Source: Eubacteriales bacterium (GTDB lineage: Bacteria; Bacillota; JASUSC01). Taken from it: a DNA stretch of 42,844 bases. Positions 1 to 9,239 of the stretch are shown piece by piece; the stretch's first letter is position 1; each line of letters starts with the position of its first letter. The translations under genes were made by a program, and so were the position numbers. Under the pieces are notes generated by a model, which searched no databases, was not told the DNA's origin, and saw nothing but the letters and a program-made list of their open reading frames with translations. The stretch is taken from positions 1-42,844 of the forward strand of contig JASUSC010000008.1 of assembly GCA_030446285.1 (NCBI GenBank). The letters run 5' to 3'.

Positions 1-255
1 GCCGTGAAATCCGGCTGGCCCGAACGTCCTGTTCGGGCCCCGGCTGCTGCTCCGGCTCCTGCGTTAAGGGCAGGTAACGGCCTCGAAAAATCGCTCGCTT
101 CAAAATCGCGGAAAAAACTTTTTACCTTCCTACTCCCGCTTTTCCCAGCACCGGGAGATTCCGCACCCGAAATCTAATAAATCCCCTTCCAACTCCCGCC
201 ATAAAAAGAAAAACCGCCTCTTGGCAGCGGACAAGCACAGGGGGATCGGAAAAAC

Positions 256-537
256 CTACCTTCCAGCAGCTTCTCCCTTTTTCTCCCCTTCTTCCAGCAT
301 TTGCACCATCTCCCGGTACTCCTCTTTCAGCTTGAAAAGTTCCTCGGTGATATTCAGGGCCGCCAGCACAGCCACGTCCGCCCGGGAAAGACGCGGGTTA
401 CGGCCGGCCACCTGCCGCATCCGCCGGTCCACGTACTCGGCTATCCGCTCTATTTCTTCTACTGAACTGCCGCCCTTCACCACATACTCCTCGTCAAAAA
501 TCTGCACCACGGCTCTGACCACGGGTTTTTCCTCCAT
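256..537 (-). CDS. zapA: Cell division protein ZapA
   Basis: 93 aa ORF; VRAVVQIFDEEYVVKGGSSVEEIERIAEYVDRRMRQVA... DVAVLAALNITEELFKL typical of ZapA. Confidence 0.88.
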   Translation of the reverse strand: MEEKPVVRAVVQIFDEEYVVKGGSSVEEIERIAEYVDRRMRQVAGRNPRLSRADVAVLAALNITEELFKLKEEYREMVQMLEEGEKKGEAAGR

Positions 538-602
538 GAACTATCCCCCCGGTAACAACCTGTTCATTTACTTTTTTCGGCAAAAAAATGTCATTTTCCT
601 GC

Positions 603-1595
603 CTACGGGGCAAAAATCAGCGTCATAGCTTTGTAGAACAGAACGGCAATAAGGGCGCTCATGGGAGCGGTAAAAATCCAGGCGAGGACGATATCCCGGG
701 CTACCCTCCAGCGGACGGCCGACAACCGTCGGGTAGCTCCCGTTCCCATGATGGCCGAGGAAATAACGTGGGTGGTACTCACCGGGAGGTGAAGGGCCGA
801 AGCCCCTATGATAACCAGAGCGGAAGAAGATTCGGCAGCGAAACCGTCAAAGGGTTCTAACCTAATGATACGCGAGCCAATGGTTTTGATAATCCGCCAC
901 CCTCCCACCGAAGTTCCTAAAGCCATGGCCAGGGCGCAGGCCAGAATGACCTCTTTGGGTACCTGGAAACTGCTCAGCACTCCGGCCGAAACCAGAGCAG
1001 CAGTGATAATCCCCATAGACTTCTGAGCGTCGTTGGACCCGTGGGAGAAGGCCATAAAAGCCGCGGACAAAACTTGTAGCTTGGAAAAATACTTGTTAAT
1101 GGTATAAGGGGTGAGGCGATGTACTATCCAGATAAGGGTAATCATAAAAAAATAACTGACAAAAAATCCGATTATCGGGGAAACAACCAAAGGCAGAAAA
1201 ATTTTCTCTACTATCCCCCGGACATTGAGAACGCTCAAACCTTTTCCTGCCGCTACCCCGCCGATTACTCCCCCGATTAGGGCGTGGGAAGAACTGCTGG
1301 GAAGTCCATAGTACCACGTGATAAGATTCCAGGTAATAGCGCCTACCAGGCCGGCAATGAGTACCTCGTTATTGATTAGCTCCGGAGCTACAATCCCTTT
1401 CCCAATAGTAGTAGCCACGCCCGTGCTGGTGAGAGCGCCGAAAAAGTTGAGGACAGCGGCCATCAAAATGGCCTTGGATGGCGAGAGAACCCTGGTGGAA
1501 ACGGAAGTGGCGATGGCGTTGGCGGTATCGTGAAAGCCGTTGATAAAATCAAAGGTTAGAGCCAGGATGACCACCAGGGCCAGGAGACTAAGCAT
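603..1595 (-). CDS. Inorganic phosphate transporter, PiT family
   Basis: 330 aa membrane protein; FDFINGFHDTANAIATSVSTRVLSP and FSHGSNDAQKSMGIIT signatures. Confidence 0.95.
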   Translation of the reverse strand: MLSLLALVVILALTFDFINGFHDTANAIATSVSTRVLSPSKAILMAAVLNFFGALTSTGVATTIGKGIVAPELINNEVLIAGLVGAITWNLITWYYGLPSSSSHALIGGVIGGVAAGKGLSVLNVRGIVEKIFLPLVVSPIIGFFVSYFFMITLIWIVHRLTPYTINKYFSKLQVLSAAFMAFSHGSNDAQKSMGIITAALVSAGVLSSFQVPKEVILACALAMALGTSVGGWRIIKTIGSRIIRLEPFDGFAAESSSALVIIGASALHLPVSTTHVISSAIMGTGATRRLSAVRWRVARDIVLAWIFTAPMSALIAVLFYKAMTLIFAP

Positions 1596-2226
1596 ATTTC
1601 ACCGCTACCCCTCTGATAACCTTGCCAATCTTTTCACACCGGTCCAAGGCCGTCTCCAACTGGTCGAACACCTCTTTCCACTTGATGACCTCTAAAGGAT
1701 CCGCCTGGTCGTGGAAGAAGGCCGCCACTCCGTAGCGGTAAATTTTGTCTCCCTCTGTCTCCAGTCGCTTGATCTCCCGGAAACAATCCATTATTTCGCA
1801 GTAATTCTCCTTCACTTCCTGCAAAAGCCCAATGGCCTTCTGAATGTACTTGGTGCTGACGGCGAAGTTGTGAACCAGATCCACGAAATGACCGGAAGGT
1901 TTGCCAGTCCGGTAGATGACCATCTTCTCCACCGCGCTGCAGATAGAATCGAGAATTTCGTCCAGTTCTCTAGCTAAGGTGTAGATATCCTCCCGGTCGA
2001 AGGGAGTGATAAAGGTCTGATTCAATTTCTCGATAATCTTCTCCGTCACTTCATCAACCCGGTGTTCCACCTCGATCAGTTCCGGAAGCCGTTCCTCCAG
2101 CCTCTCATAGTCGGCAACCAACTCTTCCAAAAGGCTGGCCCCCTGCTGAAGAATGTCAGCCCCTTCTTCAAAGAGGCGAAAAAACTCCTTCTCCGTCGGT
2201 TTAATGCGTAAGAACATTCTCCCCAT
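1588..2226 (-). CDS. DUF47 family (PhoU-like) protein, partner of PiT
   Basis: 212 aa helical protein; overlaps pit start by a few nt; typical DUF47-PiT pair. Confidence 0.9.
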   Translation of the reverse strand: MGRMFLRIKPTEKEFFRLFEEGADILQQGASLLEELVADYERLEERLPELIEVEHRVDEVTEKIIEKLNQTFITPFDREDIYTLARELDEILDSICSAVEKMVIYRTGKPSGHFVDLVHNFAVSTKYIQKAIGLLQEVKENYCEIMDCFREIKRLETEGDKIYRYGVAAFFHDQADPLEVIKWKEVFDQLETALDRCEKIGKVIRGVAVKYA

Positions 2227-2349
2227 CCCCCATACAAATGATATTCACTCCGTTCCTTTTTCTGCCTTTTATTTCTCTGCAAAAGCAAAAACTGTGTTTT
2301 TTATTCTCTCTTTTTGTCGAATATCCTGCCTTATGAGCAAAAAAATCCC

Positions 2350-3168
2350 TCAGTGCCCGGCTCCCACGTAGCGGCGGATGCCCCGCTGCCAAACCCGCCA
2401 GCCCAAAACAAAGAATCCCAGCCCCACCACCGGCGTGAGAAGGGCGTAGGGCAAAAACTCGTAGCGGCGCAGGAAAATAGTAGAAGGGAAAAAGCCCACA
2501 AAGGCAAAGGGCAGAATCCAGGTGAGAATAAACCGGATAACCCCTCGGTAGACGGTCACTGGGTAGCGGCCGTACTGGGAGAGATTGTAGATCATGGGCA
2601 TGAGTCCCAAATTGCCCTCCGCCCAGAAGCCCAAGGAAGCTAAGAGGGTATATATTCCCCCGTAAATAAGAGTAGCCCCCCCTACGAGCAGCAAGGCCAG
2701 GGGAAAGTCCCACCAGTGCCAGGCCAGGTCCATTTGCGCCCCGCTGTAGATCATAATTATTATCCCCCCCAAAGCGATAAAAATCAGCTCTAAGTTCATG
2801 GTTTCCACCACCACCTGGAAAAGGGTATTTAAGGGGCGGAGGAGAACCCGGTCCAGTTCACCCCGCAAGACGTACTTCTCCGGTACGTCAAAGAGGTGGT
2901 TGAATAAGCCGCTGTAGAAACCGAAGGGGACCAGGAAAAAGCCGTAAATGAACAAAACCTCTTCCCTGCTCCACCCTTTGATATGGGGCACCCGGGTAAA
3001 AATGGTGAGGATGAAAATCAGGTTTACCGACTGCATTAAAAAGTCGGAGAGCAGATAAATCCAGAAATCGCCCCGGTAAGCCATCCTGGTTTTGAGGTAC
3101 TGGGCGGCGTAGTGGAAAAAAATTTCCCCGTGCCAGAGGAAAGAGCGGAACCAGCTTTGGCGAGCCAT
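2350..3168 (-). CDS. ABC-2 family transporter permease
   Basis: 272 aa multi-TM protein adjacent to a second permease and an ABC ATPase. Confidence 0.85.
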   Translation of the reverse strand: MARQSWFRSFLWHGEIFFHYAAQYLKTRMAYRGDFWIYLLSDFLMQSVNLIFILTIFTRVPHIKGWSREEVLFIYGFFLVPFGFYSGLFNHLFDVPEKYVLRGELDRVLLRPLNTLFQVVVETMNLELIFIALGGIIIMIYSGAQMDLAWHWWDFPLALLLVGGATLIYGGIYTLLASLGFWAEGNLGLMPMIYNLSQYGRYPVTVYRGVIRFILTWILPFAFVGFFPSTIFLRRYEFLPYALLTPVVGLGFFVLGWRVWQRGIRRYVGAGH

Positions 3169-3174
3169 AGATAA

Positions 3175-4038
3175 CTAACCCCCCTGAATTACCAGATGTC
3201 TTACCGCCAGCCGCCAGAAAAGCCGCCCTAAGAAAAAGAGAACCACCGCCCAGAAGAACTGGCGGGCGAGAACAGCGAGGGCCCCAGCCGTGTCAACTTT
3301 GCCTAAGTAGATAAGATTGGGCAGGTAACTCACCGCCTGAAAGGGCAGGAAGGCCAGCACTTTCTGAAACCACTCCGGGTAGAAAGAGATGGGAATGAGA
3401 AGTCCGGTACAGAGGTCCATAATCACCCGTTTGGCGCGGTAAATGCCGCTGGTACTCTGGGTGAAAAAAGCCAGAAGCCCGGCCATGAGGCTGAGCTGGG
3501 CGTTGATGAGGAAACTGCCCAGCATGCTCAGGATGAAAAGGAAGCCCGCTGTGAAGTTAGGAGGGAGCTGAAAGGGACGGAGCAGGTAGATGACAATCCC
3601 GGTGGGCAGGGTGAAGAAAAGGAGGCGGAAAAGGGCCTCGCCGAAGGCCCGGCAGTACTTGGCCTCTTGGTAGTCGTAGGGGAGGATGAGCTCCATGGCG
3701 ATGTCGCCGTTACGGATTTCCACCGCTACCCGCCGGTCCAGGTTGCTGAAATAAAAAGAGCGCACCACCCAGGCCACGATGACGTAGGTGAGCATCTCCT
3801 CCCGGGTGAAGCCGGCCAGCAGTCTGCGGCCGGCAAAGACGGCGTCCCAGAGGAAATAGTAGGCGCCGATCTGGATGCCGTAATTAAAGACGCCGGTAAA
3901 GTAAGTGGCGCGGTAAGCTAAGTTATTGATAAACTCCAGCCGCACCAGCGCTGCAGCTAAAGCAAAGCGGTGGCGAAGACTCTCAAACACCGGCTTCCAC
4001 CTCACCCGGTCGCTGCCCTTGGTAAATGCGGCGGACAA
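3175..4038 (-). CDS. ABC-2 family transporter permease
   Basis: 287 aa multi-TM protein in same operon. Confidence 0.85.
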   Translation of the reverse strand: MSAAFTKGSDRVRWKPVFESLRHRFALAAALVRLEFINNLAYRATYFTGVFNYGIQIGAYYFLWDAVFAGRRLLAGFTREEMLTYVIVAWVVRSFYFSNLDRRVAVEIRNGDIAMELILPYDYQEAKYCRAFGEALFRLLFFTLPTGIVIYLLRPFQLPPNFTAGFLFILSMLGSFLINAQLSLMAGLLAFFTQSTSGIYRAKRVIMDLCTGLLIPISFYPEWFQKVLAFLPFQAVSYLPNLIYLGKVDTAGALAVLARQFFWAVVLFFLGRLFWRLAVRHLVIQGG

Positions 4039-4804
4039 TTTCCTCTAGATCGTCGTGCCCCCACTGGCGGAGGAGATCCTCTCGCCCCCCGTCGTAGAGA
4101 ATTCTACCCTTGTCGATGATAATCACCCGCGGGCAGAGGGCTTCGATGTCCTTCAGGTCGTGGGTGGTGAGAAGAATGGTAGTGCCGAACTCCCGGTTAA
4201 CCTGGAGGAGAAATTCGCGGATGCGAGCCTTGGCCAGAACGTCCAGGCCGATAGTGGGCTCATCCAGGAAAAGGAGGGGAGGATTGTGGAGGAGTGCGGC
4301 GGCCAACTCGCAGCGCATCCTCTGCCCTAAACTGAGGCGGCGCACCGGCAGGTGGAGAAATTCCCCCAAACCCAGGAGGTCATCAAAAAAAGCCAGCCGC
4401 TCCCGGAAAGCCTTCTCCGGCACCCGGTAGATGCGCCGGAGGAGCTTCAGCGACTCTAAGACGGCAATGTCCCACCAGAGCTGGCTGCGCTGCCCGAAAA
4501 CTACCCCGATGTGACGGGTATACTCCTCCCTGTCCCGGTAGGGGACGAAACCGTTCACCACCACCTCGCCAGCCGTGGGAACCAGGATGCCAGTGAGCAT
4601 TTTGATAGTGGTGGACTTCCCCGCTCCGTTGGCCCCGATGTAGCCAACAATCTCCCCCGGCTCAATGGTCATGTTGATGCCGTCCACGGCCCGGATTATC
4701 CGGTATTCCCGGTGGAAGAGATCCTTGATAGCGCCGATGACCCCTTCCCGGTGGTGGTAAATTTTAAACTCTTTGGTCAGGTTCCGAACGTTAATTATCG
4801 CCAG
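3983..4804 (-). CDS. ABC transporter ATP-binding protein
   Basis: Walker A GANGAGKST, signature LSLGQRMRCELAAALLH, Walker B LLFLDEPT; ORF track extends to 4876 but homology-like region begins LAIINVRNLTKEF, apparently at a CTG after AAGGAAGGG. Confidence 0.9.
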   Translation of the reverse strand: MAIINVRNLTKEFKIYHHREGVIGAIKDLFHREYRIIRAVDGINMTIEPGEIVGYIGANGAGKSTTIKMLTGILVPTAGEVVVNGFVPYRDREEYTRHIGVVFGQRSQLWWDIAVLESLKLLRRIYRVPEKAFRERLAFFDDLLGLGEFLHLPVRRLSLGQRMRCELAAALLHNPPLLFLDEPTIGLDVLAKARIREFLLQVNREFGTTILLTTHDLKDIEALCPRVIIIDKGRILYDGGREDLLRQWGHDDLEEIVRRIYQGQRPGEVEAGV

Positions 4805-4912
4805 AAAAATCCCTTCCTTACGCAGAATTGGCGAAAACTGCACACCAGAAATAATTATACAACAAAAAAAGGGCAAAAATAATAAAAAGAGTCGAGCCCA
4901 GGAGGCGCATCC

Positions 4913-5398
4913 ATGGCATCGTGGAAAAAGTTTCCCGGCCTTTTAGCCACCCTTTTCCTCGTGACGATAATTGCCTTTACCCTCTCCGCTGTCTCCCTTT
5001 ACTACCGGGCCCATCCCCTGCGTCCCTACACCCGTGACCTCCCTATCCTGGTCACCGCCGACGCCTACGCCCGAGCCGTGGCCGACCAGAGCTATGAAGA
5101 AGCCAGGGCCTACGGCACGGAAGAAAACGCCCGCCAACTGCGGGAGGAAGTTTTTCCCCGTTTCCAGGCCATCGCCCGCCGCCACGGGATGAAGGAACTG
5201 CGCTTCAAAAAGGTGGTCTTTGAAAAATCTCTTTTAGTGAGAGAAAGCCTGGACCACCAGATCGTGGCGGAAAAAATGGTCTACGACACTCCAACGAAAA
5301 AAAACCGGGTTCTCTACCTGCGCTTTGAGATAGTAAAAAAAGACAAAGGATTCCTCGTCCTCAACACCCAAGTCATCGAACTAGAAGGGGAATCGTAA
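4913..5398 (+). CDS. Hypothetical protein with N-terminal membrane anchor
   Basis: 161 aa ORF with hydrophobic N-terminus (LLATLFLVTIIAFTLSAVSLYY), no recognised family. Confidence 0.65.
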   Translation: MASWKKFPGLLATLFLVTIIAFTLSAVSLYYRAHPLRPYTRDLPILVTADAYARAVADQSYEEARAYGTEENARQLREEVFPRFQAIARRHGMKELRFKKVVFEKSLLVRESLDHQIVAEKMVYDTPTKKNRVLYLRFEIVKKDKGFLVLNTQVIELEGES

Positions 5399-5513
5399 AA
5401 CTTTTCAGCCACAACAGTCGCTTGCTCCACCTTTGCAGACGAACTCATCTTAAAACTCTTCACCAGCATCAGCCGGCCGCAATTTTTTACCAACATTTTT
5501 CCCCGCACAACTC

Positions 5514-5542
5514 TTGTCAAATGACGAAGGGTGGATTATAAT
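5514..5542 (+). promoter_or_regulatory. Sigma-A type promoter for tRNA-Leu
   Basis: TTGTCA - 17 nt - TATAAT located 22 nt upstream of the tRNA. Confidence 0.75.
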
Positions 5543-5563
5543 TAATAATGCAAGTTCGGCCGT

Positions 5564-5646
5564 GTCGGAGTGGCGGAACTGGCAGACGCGCACGTTTGAG
5601 GGGCGTGTGGGAAACCGTGTGGGTTCAAGTCCCACCTCCGACACCA
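5564..5646 (+). tRNA. tRNA-Leu (anticodon GAG)
   Basis: Acceptor GTCGGAG/CTCCGAC + A + encoded CCA; TGGCGGAACTGGCAGACGCG D-arm; anticodon loop TTGAGGG; GGTTCAAGTCC T-loop. Confidence 0.95.
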
Positions 5647-5657
5647 TGACGAAAAGT

Positions 5658-5700
5658 AAAGCCCGCGGGCGAAAGGCCCTGCGGGCTTTTCCGTTTTTCT
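5658..5700 (+). terminator. Rho-independent terminator after tRNA-Leu
   Basis: AAAGCCCGC...GCGGGCTTTTccgttttt. Confidence 0.85.
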
Positions 5701-5729
5701 CTATCAAACCAGCCTATTATTTTTGCGCC

Positions 5730-6257
5730 TTAACCCGTAGGCTCGTTATAACCAGGAAAAGGAAGAGCAGCACGTTTGCTACTTAGCTCTACCAAAGCAC
5801 ACAATTTATCTACCACGCAAACGATAATTGATTCCACATACCTGGGTGGTTTCAGAGTCAGGGGCCACATGTGTTTTTCAATTATGTCTTTCTCTACTTC
5901 ATTTAAGTTAAATACTCTTGCATTCTCCAGCGCTTTATATGGGTGAATAAAAGCATGTTTTTCCCAGAGCCGTTCTTTCCCCGTGTGGTACGTCCGCCAA
6001 TCGTAGAGAAACAAGTCGTGCAAAAGCCCGCCCCTCGCTGCAGAAACATAGTCGAGCCCCAAACCCTTGCATATCAAAAAGCTGTAATACGAAACGCTCA
6101 GGCAATGCTCAAAGCAATTCGTGTCCCCATGGTGCCTGAATTGCTTCATTTTTTGAACTTTTTCGTTTTGCAATAAATCGCATATGCAATTTACAAATTC
6201 GTGCCAACTATCGTTCTCTTCCTTTAAGCTGAGTTTTAATTTTTTCAAAATTCTCAT
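5730..6257 (-). CDS. HD-domain phosphohydrolase-like protein
   Basis: FRHHGDTNCFEHCLSVSYYSFLICKGLGLDYVSAARGGLLHDLFLYDW: HD metal-binding pattern. Confidence 0.8.
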   Translation of the reverse strand: MRILKKLKLSLKEENDSWHEFVNCICDLLQNEKVQKMKQFRHHGDTNCFEHCLSVSYYSFLICKGLGLDYVSAARGGLLHDLFLYDWRTYHTGKERLWEKHAFIHPYKALENARVFNLNEVEKDIIEKHMWPLTLKPPRYVESIIVCVVDKLCALVELSSKRAALPFPGYNEPTG

Positions 6258-6933
6258 ATAAAAAACCCCTTATTTCCTGATTCATTTTCCCGATATACAA
6301 AAAGCTGAGTTTGGGAACGGCCATCAAAATCCTCTTGTATTTTATAATTTGTTCATAAGTCTTCTCCACTGGATTTTTATAATACGCAAAAACGGCCTGT
6401 TTTAAGCCCAAAGCGTCCAGCGAAGACTTTATCGTGTCAAATATAAAATACCCGATTAATATGAAAGCTAAAACGTTCTTGTACATATAAGGGAGCAACG
6501 CAAGCTTGCGAACAACGAGGGGTTGTAAGACCGATATCAAAATATACGCCAGTACCCCCCAGAGCAAAGAAAACTTTAGGCAAATACGACCGTGAATATT
6601 TAAAAATTCATCGCTGTAGTCCCACCATTTACAGTTGAATATCTTTTCCAGTAAAAAACCCGTGATATATTCAAGTATGGTGGTAAGCAATATGGACAAA
6701 GCCACCGTAAAAAACAAAGATAACCGGTGCATGCCCAACATATGACTTAGGAAAGCAAAGGTCTGAGTTATTATAACAGCTCCAAACCCGTATATGGGGC
6801 AAAAAGGACCGGATAAAAACCCCCGGTTGATAAATTTCCTTGCGGAGATACTCGCATAAGTTGTCTCCAAAACCCACCCGGCAAAGGAATACAGGGCAAA
6901 AAGTAACACCAGGTCAACAAAATATCCCCACAA
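6208..6933 (-). CDS. Putative ABC transporter permease, CmpB-like membrane protein (PF06541 type)
   Basis: FALYSFAGWVLETTYASISARKFINRGFLSGPFCPIYGFGAVII is characteristic of this family. Confidence 0.8.
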   Translation of the reverse strand: MWGYFVDLVLLFALYSFAGWVLETTYASISARKFINRGFLSGPFCPIYGFGAVIITQTFAFLSHMLGMHRLSLFFTVALSILLTTILEYITGFLLEKIFNCKWWDYSDEFLNIHGRICLKFSLLWGVLAYILISVLQPLVVRKLALLPYMYKNVLAFILIGYFIFDTIKSSLDALGLKQAVFAYYKNPVEKTYEQIIKYKRILMAVPKLSFLYIGKMNQEIRGFLYENFEKIKTQLKGRER

Positions 6934-7021
6934 ATTTATTCGCTCCTTTAATCATTGTGGTTACGCATGTGAACCCACTCCGAACCAGAGGGTTCATAAC
7001 ACTTTTTGCCCTTTTACCTTT

Positions 7022-8422
7022 TTATGACCTTCCTAATTCTGCTGCTTGTACTCTTTCCTTTAAAATTCCTTCTGACACTTTTTCCCATTCTGCAGACAGC
7101 TTATCTAGGAATTCTGCCCCTTCGCCTTCTAAAATATTTAAAGCACCCTCGTAACTCGGAACTCCGCCTGACTCCTTAACTATCGTCCTAAGTACCTCAG
7201 GCCTATCAATTATTGGGCAGGGTCTCAAGTAATTCTGGGATACAGGTTGATATTTTTGATACGCCCTGAAAACTCTATTTCCCAATACCTCTACAAGGGA
7301 TTTTTCCCTAATATTATCGCACTTGACGTGAGCAAAGGCACAAGGTTCCACATTGCCGTTAGCAGTTATATGGAAGTAATAACGGCCGCCGGCTATGCAA
7401 CCTTTTACTAGCTCGCCGTCATTCCAGAAATCAAAAAACATCAAAGGATAAGTTTTTCTAATTTCCCTTACTCTGCCAGCAAGCCACTTTCTCTGTTCCG
7501 GTGTTATCATTGCGGAATAATCAGGATCCCTTCCTATCGGTATATAGTGGAATGACCAGCCATACAAAGCACCTTTATCAACCATAAACCGGATAAATTC
7601 GTCACTGAACAACACCTTATAATTGCGTCGAGTAACTGTTACGCTGAAACCAAACGGAATTCCGTTTTCTCGCAACAAATCCATTGATTGCATGATTTTT
7701 TGGAATACACCGCTACCCCTGCGCTCGTCCGTTTCTTTTTCCCAGCCTTCCAAACTTATAACAGGAGAAATATTTCCTGTCTTTAACAGTTGCTCAACCA
7801 TTTTCTCATCGATCAGCGTCCCGTTCGTATACATCATAAATGCTACATCTTTATGTTTGGTCGCTATATCAAACAAATGCGGATATAGGGTGGGTTCTCC
7901 GCCTGAAAGCACAATAAAATGTATTCCGAGTTCCTTTGCTTCATTCAAAATCCTATCGAACAACTCAAAAGGCATAACATTAATGTCATATTTTCCAGCC
8001 CAGCAGCCCTTGCAATGTAAATTACACGCTTCTGTTGGATCAATTAAAATAGCAGCTGGGATTCTTACCCCAAATTTTTGTTCATTTCTTTTCCGCTTTG
8101 GCACGCCAATCAATGTAGACCGAATAAACAAGTTTATTAGAAAACCTTTCAAATAACTATCACTGGTTTGTTTAAAGACTTTGGCGAAATATTCTTTTAT
8201 ATTAGGATCACTGACTACCGATTTCCTTGCATATTCAATTACGTCTTCATATTCTTTTTTCTCCCCCTCGTTTGCGATAAATTTTCCAGCTTTCAAAACT
8301 AAAAGTTTATTCAGCAGGTTGGCAAGTTTATCAATGTTGCTTTCTGGATCTTTTTTCACATATTTAACCAGAAAAATACTTAAGTTTTTAAGCGCTAAGT
8401 CTTCAAAAAATTCCTTGCTCAC
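7022..8422 (-). CDS. Radical SAM protein, SPASM-like C-terminus
   Basis: CNLHCKGC (CX3CX2C), GGEPTLYP; C-terminal cysteines. Start trimmed from 8494 to a GTG at 8422 preceded by GGGAGG. Confidence 0.85.
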   Translation of the reverse strand: MSKEFFEDLALKNLSIFLVKYVKKDPESNIDKLANLLNKLLVLKAGKFIANEGEKKEYEDVIEYARKSVVSDPNIKEYFAKVFKQTSDSYLKGFLINLFIRSTLIGVPKRKRNEQKFGVRIPAAILIDPTEACNLHCKGCWAGKYDINVMPFELFDRILNEAKELGIHFIVLSGGEPTLYPHLFDIATKHKDVAFMMYTNGTLIDEKMVEQLLKTGNISPVISLEGWEKETDERRGSGVFQKIMQSMDLLRENGIPFGFSVTVTRRNYKVLFSDEFIRFMVDKGALYGWSFHYIPIGRDPDYSAMITPEQRKWLAGRVREIRKTYPLMFFDFWNDGELVKGCIAGGRYYFHITANGNVEPCAFAHVKCDNIREKSLVEVLGNRVFRAYQKYQPVSQNYLRPCPIIDRPEVLRTIVKESGGVPSYEGALNILEGEGAEFLDKLSAEWEKVSEGILKERVQAAELGRS

Positions 8423-8466
8423 GTTAACTCGACCTCCCTCTAATTTTTCTATCAAAATTAAATATG

Positions 8467-8484
8467 TTCGGACGTCCGTCCTAA
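8467..8484. promoter_or_regulatory. Putative TetR operator upstream of the radical SAM gene
   Basis: TTCGGACGTCCGTCCTAA with central palindrome CGGACGTCCG; matches 16/18 the site at 9153-9170. Confidence 0.6.
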
Positions 8485-8548
8485 TAAACAGCAAAACAAA
8501 TTTCCTTCTTTCCTGACAGATTTAGCATCCACATATCCCTTTTCGTTC

Positions 8549-9130
8549 TTATTCAAACATCACTAAGATTGGAGAGAGAGCAGCAGGCAGACTTTTTTCT
8601 TCCGGATCTAAAATGACCTGTATAGCAGTGCCAAACATCGCTCCAAAAAGCATCCTGGCTAAGGAATTAGGTGCATAAGCTTTCAAGTTTTCCTTTAACT
8701 CGGCATCTCTAAGAACATATTTCTCAATTAAACTTGACAAATCTTTAAAAAGATTGCGCAAAAGCTCACCAAAAGAAGGGGACCAGATAGCCAAACTGGT
8801 AAAATCATAAAGCAGGCGGAAGACCTCCGGCCTTTTGGATAACATTTCTTGAAAATGGTTGATAAGCGATGATATTTTCTCTTTGGCAGTAGCACCTTTT
8901 TGCAAGCATTCTTCCACCTCTTGAAGGTATTTTTGTACCAACATTTTTATTACTTCTTTAAATAATCCTTCCTTATTCCCGTAATAGTAGCTTATCTGGC
9001 TCAGAACAACACCAGCCTCAATAGAAATATCTCGCAAAGATACATTTGCGTAACCCTTCGCGGAAATGCATTTATATGCAGCAAGTAATATTTTCTGAGA
9101 TTGGCTCTTCATGTCTACTTTATTCTGCAT
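8549..9130 (-). CDS. TetR family transcriptional regulator
   Basis: KILLAAYKCISAKGYANVSLRDISIEAGVVLSQISYYYGNKEGLFKEVI TetR HTH. Confidence 0.92.
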   Translation of the reverse strand: MQNKVDMKSQSQKILLAAYKCISAKGYANVSLRDISIEAGVVLSQISYYYGNKEGLFKEVIKMLVQKYLQEVEECLQKGATAKEKISSLINHFQEMLSKRPEVFRLLYDFTSLAIWSPSFGELLRNLFKDLSSLIEKYVLRDAELKENLKAYAPNSLARMLFGAMFGTAIQVILDPEEKSLPAALSPILVMFE

Positions 9131-9152
9131 GGCATCGCTCCCTCAGGTATAA

Positions 9153-9170
9153 TTCAGACGTCCGACCTAA
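9153..9170. promoter_or_regulatory. Putative TetR operator upstream of tetR
   Basis: TTCAGACGTCCGACCTAA, 16/18 identical to 8467-8484, just downstream of the predicted -10. Confidence 0.6.
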
Positions 9171-9174
9171 CTGT

Positions 9175-9203
9175 AGTTTAACATCATCACCCGTCCGTGT
9201 CAA
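9175..9203 (-). promoter_or_regulatory. Promoter of tetR
   Basis: On minus strand TTGACA - 17 nt - TAAACT. Confidence 0.65.
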
Positions 9204-9239
9204 GATTTAGACGGAAAGAAGTTTGGGAACGGGAAAAGA

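Noticed and set aside
2201-2713. 170 aa minus-strand ORF overlapping the ABC permease
   Set aside because: Alternative frame of a convincing ABC-2 permease gene; no coherent domain.
6967-6995. TGAACCC...GGGTTCA inverted repeat between the CmpB-like and radical SAM genes
   Set aside because: 7-bp stem without a following T-run on the coding strand; could be chance, and not enough for a terminator call.
7623-8156. 177 aa plus-strand ORF antisense to the radical SAM gene
   Set aside because: Shadow of a gene with a clear CX3CX2C motif.
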